Of a stretch of DNA of 7,130 nt, positions 4,847-7,130 are shown piece after piece; within the stretch, counting starts at the first letter, position 1, and the number at the start of each line of letters is the position of its first letter. A program made the position numbers and the translations under genes. The DNA is from Lentzea sp. Its GTDB lineage: Bacteria; Actinomycetota; Actinomycetes; Mycobacteriales; Pseudonocardiaceae. The stretch spans positions 1 through 7,130 of the forward strand of contig JASLAV010000975.1 in NCBI GenBank assembly GCA_030146905.1, written 5' to 3'. Under the pieces are notes generated by a model that saw only the letters and a program-made list of their open reading frames with translations, was not told where the DNA came from and made no database searches.

Positions 4847-5644
4847 ATGACGGACGACCACGACCGCGGCCTCCAGTTCGACCTCGCCACACTCATTGGG
4901 CGCAGGCGGGCGTTGGCGCTGCTCGGCGGCGCGGGCCTCACGCTCGTGGCCTGTGCTCCGGCGGCCACCACGGACTCGGCCACCACGACCGCCTCCTCCC
5001 CCGCGGCTGCCGGCTCACCGCTCGAGGCGATCCCGGCGGAGACCGCCGGCCCGTTCCCCGGCGACGGCTCCAACGGCCCGAACGCCCTGACTCAGAGCGG
5101 CATCGTGCGTTCGGACATCCGTTCCAGCTTCGGTTCCTCGACCCGCACGGCCGAGGGCGTGCGGCTCACCGTCGACCTGACCGTCCGGAAGGAGGACGGC
5201 ACGCCGTACGCGGGCGCCGCCGTCTACCTGTGGCACTGCGACATCAACGGCGACTACTCGATGTACTCGGAGCGCGTGCGGGACGAGAACTTCCTGCGCG
5301 GCGTGCAAGAGGCCGATCCTTCGGGGAAGCTGCGGTTCGTCAGCGTCTTCCCCGGCGCGTACTCGGGGCGCTGGCCGCACATCCACTTCGAGGTCTACCC
5401 GAGCCTCGCCGAGGCCACCGGGGCGGGCAACAAGATCACGACCTCGCAGCTCGCACTGCCGGAGACGACGTGCAAGGAGGTCTACGGCACGGCCGGGTAC
5501 ACGCAGAGCGTGCGCAACATGGCGCGGACGTCGTTGAAGCAGGACACGGTGTTCCGCGACGGCGTCGACCACCAGATGGCGGCGGTCTCCGGTGACGCCG
5601 CGTCCGGCTACACCGCCTCACTGACCTTCGCCGTGGAGGGCTAG
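4847..5644 (+). CDS. Secreted Tat-type lipoprotein, intradiol ring-cleavage dioxygenase family
   Basis: This 265-residue protein belongs to the non-haem Fe(III) enzymes that open catechol-type rings between the two hydroxyl groups. The start has a twin-arginine signal (GRRRALALLGGAG, 18-30) and a lipobox LVAC with Cys36. A Ser/Thr/Ala linker (37-57) follows, then IPAETAGPFPGDGSNGP (62-78), typical of this secreted subgroup. The iron ligands are visible: Tyr137 in GDYSMYS, Tyr172 in GAYSGRW, and His178 and His180 in PHIHFEVY; Arg175 fits the substrate Arg of the family. The protein should act outside the membrane, anchored by lipid. The true substrate is unknown; characterised relatives use catechols or protocatechuate. 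I chose ATG 4847 because the signal peptide then fits the family. No good ribosome site precedes it, and GTG 4796 is an alternative adding 17 residues. The gene's 3' end overlaps the convergent pucR gene by 27 bp. No other aromatic-degradation gene is in the window. Confidence 0.9.
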   Translation: MTDDHDRGLQFDLATLIGRRRALALLGGAGLTLVACAPAATTDSATTTASSPAAAGSPLEAIPAETAGPFPGDGSNGPNALTQSGIVRSDIRSSFGSSTRTAEGVRLTVDLTVRKEDGTPYAGAAVYLWHCDINGDYSMYSERVRDENFLRGVQEADPSGKLRFVSVFPGAYSGRWPHIHFEVYPSLAEATGAGNKITTSQLALPETTCKEVYGTAGYTQSVRNMARTSLKQDTVFRDGVDHQMAAVSGDAASGYTASLTFAVEG

Positions 5645-6880
5645 CCACAGCTCGGCGCGCAGACCCGGCGAGTCCAGCGACCGGCCGAGGGCTTGCTCGG
5701 CCCTGCGCACGCGGTTGCGCAACGTGTGCCGGTGCACGCCCAGTTCGGCCGCCGCCGGGTCCCACGCGCCGTGGTGCGCGAGCCAGGCCTTCAGCGTCGC
5801 ACGGGTTTCCCGGTCCAACGGCCTCAGCAACGCGTCGGCGAACCCCTCCGGCAGCGGCAGGTTCCCCGCGAGGTCCTCGAACGCGCGGATGCCGGCCTGC
5901 CGGGCCTGGCGGGCTTCGCGATAGCCGCGCGCGACCCCGGAGCTGTCCACTTCGGACGATGCGAAGCCGTCGAACTCGTTCGCCAGCACGACGATGTCAC
6001 CGTCGTGCTCGGCCCAGAACACGTCGTCGTCCGGTGCCGCCGGGACGAGGTGCACCCGGAACCGGTCCGGCAGGCCGTCGACGGGCAGTCCCGCGAGCAG
6101 CATCCGGAACTGGGTCGTGCGGAGCTCTCTCCTGGCAGCGTCCACGGCGTCGTTCCCGGCGAGCGCGAGGACGAGCAACGACGCGGCGGTGTTGACGACG
6201 CCGGGGTCCGGCCGGGCGGCACCGACCGCGAGGACTCCCCTGGCGCGGCTGCCGAGGACCTGGAGGAACACGTGCACGCCGTCGAGCTCGAACGCGGCGC
6301 TCGCCAGGCCGCCCACCCCCTTCAGGCGGGCGAGCTCGGCCGACAGGTCCGGCACGAGGCGCGCGTTGTGGGCGTGCACGGACCGGCCTGCCTCGTCGAG
6401 GAGCACCACCCAGCCGTCGATCCACTGCCCCAGCTTGCGCACCACCGCGCCGACGCCTGATCTGACGGCGGCTCTCGTGAGTGCGCGCTGGGCTTCGCTG
6501 GTGCGGGAGACGGCGGCGTACTCGTCGGCGGCGAGCGCCTTCGACACCGCCTTGCTGATCGCGATGAACGGCACCTCGCGCGGCACCTGGACGAGGCCCA
6601 GACCGGTCCTGTCCGCCGCCGCCACGAGCGCGGCGGGCACCACGTCGTGGCCCAGTCCCGTCCCGAAGCCGAGCCCGACCACTCCGGCGCGCACCAGGCG
6701 TTCGACGTAGGGCTCCCCCACCTCGGTGAGGCCCGTCGTCAGCAGCAGCTCGCCGCCCTCCAGGAACGGGGTGGGGTCCGCCAGTTCGGTGCCGTGCACC
6801 CACTCGACCGGCCTGGACACGTCACCGGCCAGCACCGGCAGCCCCAGCGACCGGGCGAGGTCGTGCAACGTGATCGGCAT
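5618..6880 (-). CDS. PucR-family transcriptional regulator, likely of GABA use
   Basis: This is a 420-residue regulator. The N-terminal PucR ligand-type domain (about 1-125) starts with TLHDLARSLGLPVLAGD (4-20) and continues through WVHGTELADPTPFLEGGELLLTTG (27-50). The middle part (about 140-340) is the GGDEF-like/linker region usual for the family, without catalytic motifs. The C-terminal PucR helix-turn-helix (about 360-415) reads LKAWLAHHGAWDPAAAELGVHRHTLRNRVRRAEQALG (363-399). The length is normal. The frame is open up to 7024, but that extension runs into the divergent gabT gene, so the ATG at 6880 with MPITLHDL is the natural start. It lacks a clear Shine-Dalgarno site. It is divergent from gabT; in Corynebacterium glutamicum a PucR-type protein, GabR, activates the gab genes, so the same role is likely here. 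Its 3' end overlaps the dioxygenase gene. Confidence 0.92.
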   Translation of the reverse strand: MPITLHDLARSLGLPVLAGDVSRPVEWVHGTELADPTPFLEGGELLLTTGLTEVGEPYVERLVRAGVVGLGFGTGLGHDVVPAALVAAADRTGLGLVQVPREVPFIAISKAVSKALAADEYAAVSRTSEAQRALTRAAVRSGVGAVVRKLGQWIDGWVVLLDEAGRSVHAHNARLVPDLSAELARLKGVGGLASAAFELDGVHVFLQVLGSRARGVLAVGAARPDPGVVNTAASLLVLALAGNDAVDAARRELRTTQFRMLLAGLPVDGLPDRFRVHLVPAAPDDDVFWAEHDGDIVVLANEFDGFASSEVDSSGVARGYREARQARQAGIRAFEDLAGNLPLPEGFADALLRPLDRETRATLKAWLAHHGAWDPAAAELGVHRHTLRNRVRRAEQALGRSLDSPGLRAELWLALHGEGQ

Positions 6881-6962
6881 GTGCCAGTTTGTACAACCAT
6901 CGGGCTCTGAATCGCCATTCCAGACACTGCGCTTTCCACTGACCAGGACCATGCTGGGGGTC
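6881..6962. promoter_or_regulatory. Divergent pucR-gabT promoter region
   Basis: These 82 bases separate the two start codons and must contain both promoters. TTGTACAA (6889-6896) is a perfect 8-bp palindrome only nine bases before the pucR start codon, well placed for autoregulation. A second small symmetry, GAAT (6909-6912) and ATTC (6917-6920), lies toward gabT. No clear -35/-10 pair could be chosen on either strand. Confidence 0.5.
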
Positions 6963-7130
6963 ATGAACCGTTTGCGCACCGCGATCCCGGGCCCCAGGTC
7001 GCTGGAACTCCAGGCGCGGCGCAAGGACGCCGTCGCCGCGGGAGTCGGCTCGACCCTGCCCGTCTACGTCTCCTCCGCCGACGACGGCCTGCTGATCGAC
7101 GTCGACGGCAACCAGCTCATCGACCTCGGC
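6963..7130 (+). CDS. gabT: 4-aminobutyrate aminotransferase, N-terminal part (cut by window end)
   Basis: Only the first 56 codons are in the window. They read MNRLRTAIPGPRSLEL, then RRKDAVAAGVGS (19-30), TLPVYV (31-36) and LIDVDGNQLIDLG (44-56). This is the characteristic beginning of actinobacterial GabT, a class III pyridoxal-phosphate aminotransferase that moves the amino group of GABA to 2-oxoglutarate, giving succinic semialdehyde and glutamate in the cytoplasm. The catalytic Lys lies beyond the edge. The ATG at 6963 has GGGGG close before it; an in-frame ATG at 6951 would add four residues and cannot be ruled out. The divergent PucR-type gene supports the GABA assignment. Other class III aminotransferases start similarly, so the substrate is likely but not proven. 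Confidence 0.86.
   Translation, partial: MNRLRTAIPGPRSLELQARRKDAVAAGVGSTLPVYVSSADDGLLIDVDGNQLIDLG

Noticed and set aside
6881..7024. Extended PucR start at 7024
   Set aside because: The added residues are the antisense of gabT and the intergenic region. The PucR domain starts at MPITLHDL.
1..7130. CRISPR, tRNA, rRNA, insertion sequence or phage defence system
   Set aside because: No regularly spaced repeats, cloverleaf, transposase, nuclease or helicase motifs are seen on either strand.

Overview
The window reads as chromosomal DNA from a high-GC filamentous actinomycete. GC-rich codons dominate the genes, GTG starts and GGAGG-type ribosome sites are used, and the proteins resemble Pseudonocardiales families (Lentzea, Saccharothrix, Amycolatopsis type). 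The genus is inferred from the style of the proteins, not measured. I see no tRNA, rRNA, CRISPR array, insertion sequence or phage gene.

Left half (1-3828), all on the minus strand. Read in the direction of transcription it holds a SnoaL/NTF2-like protein, a TetR-family regulator that overlaps it by one base (TGATG), an ATP-grasp ligase with a clear AGGAGG-GTG start, and a membrane-anchored Ser/Thr protein kinase with a Thr/Pro-rich outer tail. The TetR protein looks like the ArpA/ScbR family of gamma-butyrolactone receptors. A short hairpin separates tetR from the ligase gene, and 70 bases separate the ligase from the kinase.

Middle (3829-4846). A 253-bp divergent intergenic region carries a 16-bp dyad that is a good candidate operator for the TetR protein. 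It is followed on the plus strand by a small XRE-type DNA-binding protein. Behind that gene lie two strong tandem hairpins (the second has a 15-bp stem) and then about 380 bp with no convincing gene. This stretch contains several more long, bulged stem-loops, one of which buries a good ribosome-binding sequence that has no normal start codon behind it. It is the least explained part of the window.

Right half (4847-7130). A secreted, Tat-type lipoprotein of the intradiol ring-cleavage dioxygenase family (plus strand) overlaps tail to tail by 27 bp with a PucR-family regulator (minus strand). The regulator is divergent from the first 56 codons of gabT, the GABA aminotransferase gene, across an 82-bp intergenic region with a TTGTACAA palindrome. 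The pucR-gabT pair is best read as a GABA-use regulator beside its target.

No known multi-gene defence or biosynthetic system can be named here. The two items most worth following are the gamma-butyrolactone-receptor-like regulator with its dyad and the neighbouring orphan ATP-grasp ligase, and the hairpin-rich leader before the dioxygenase.
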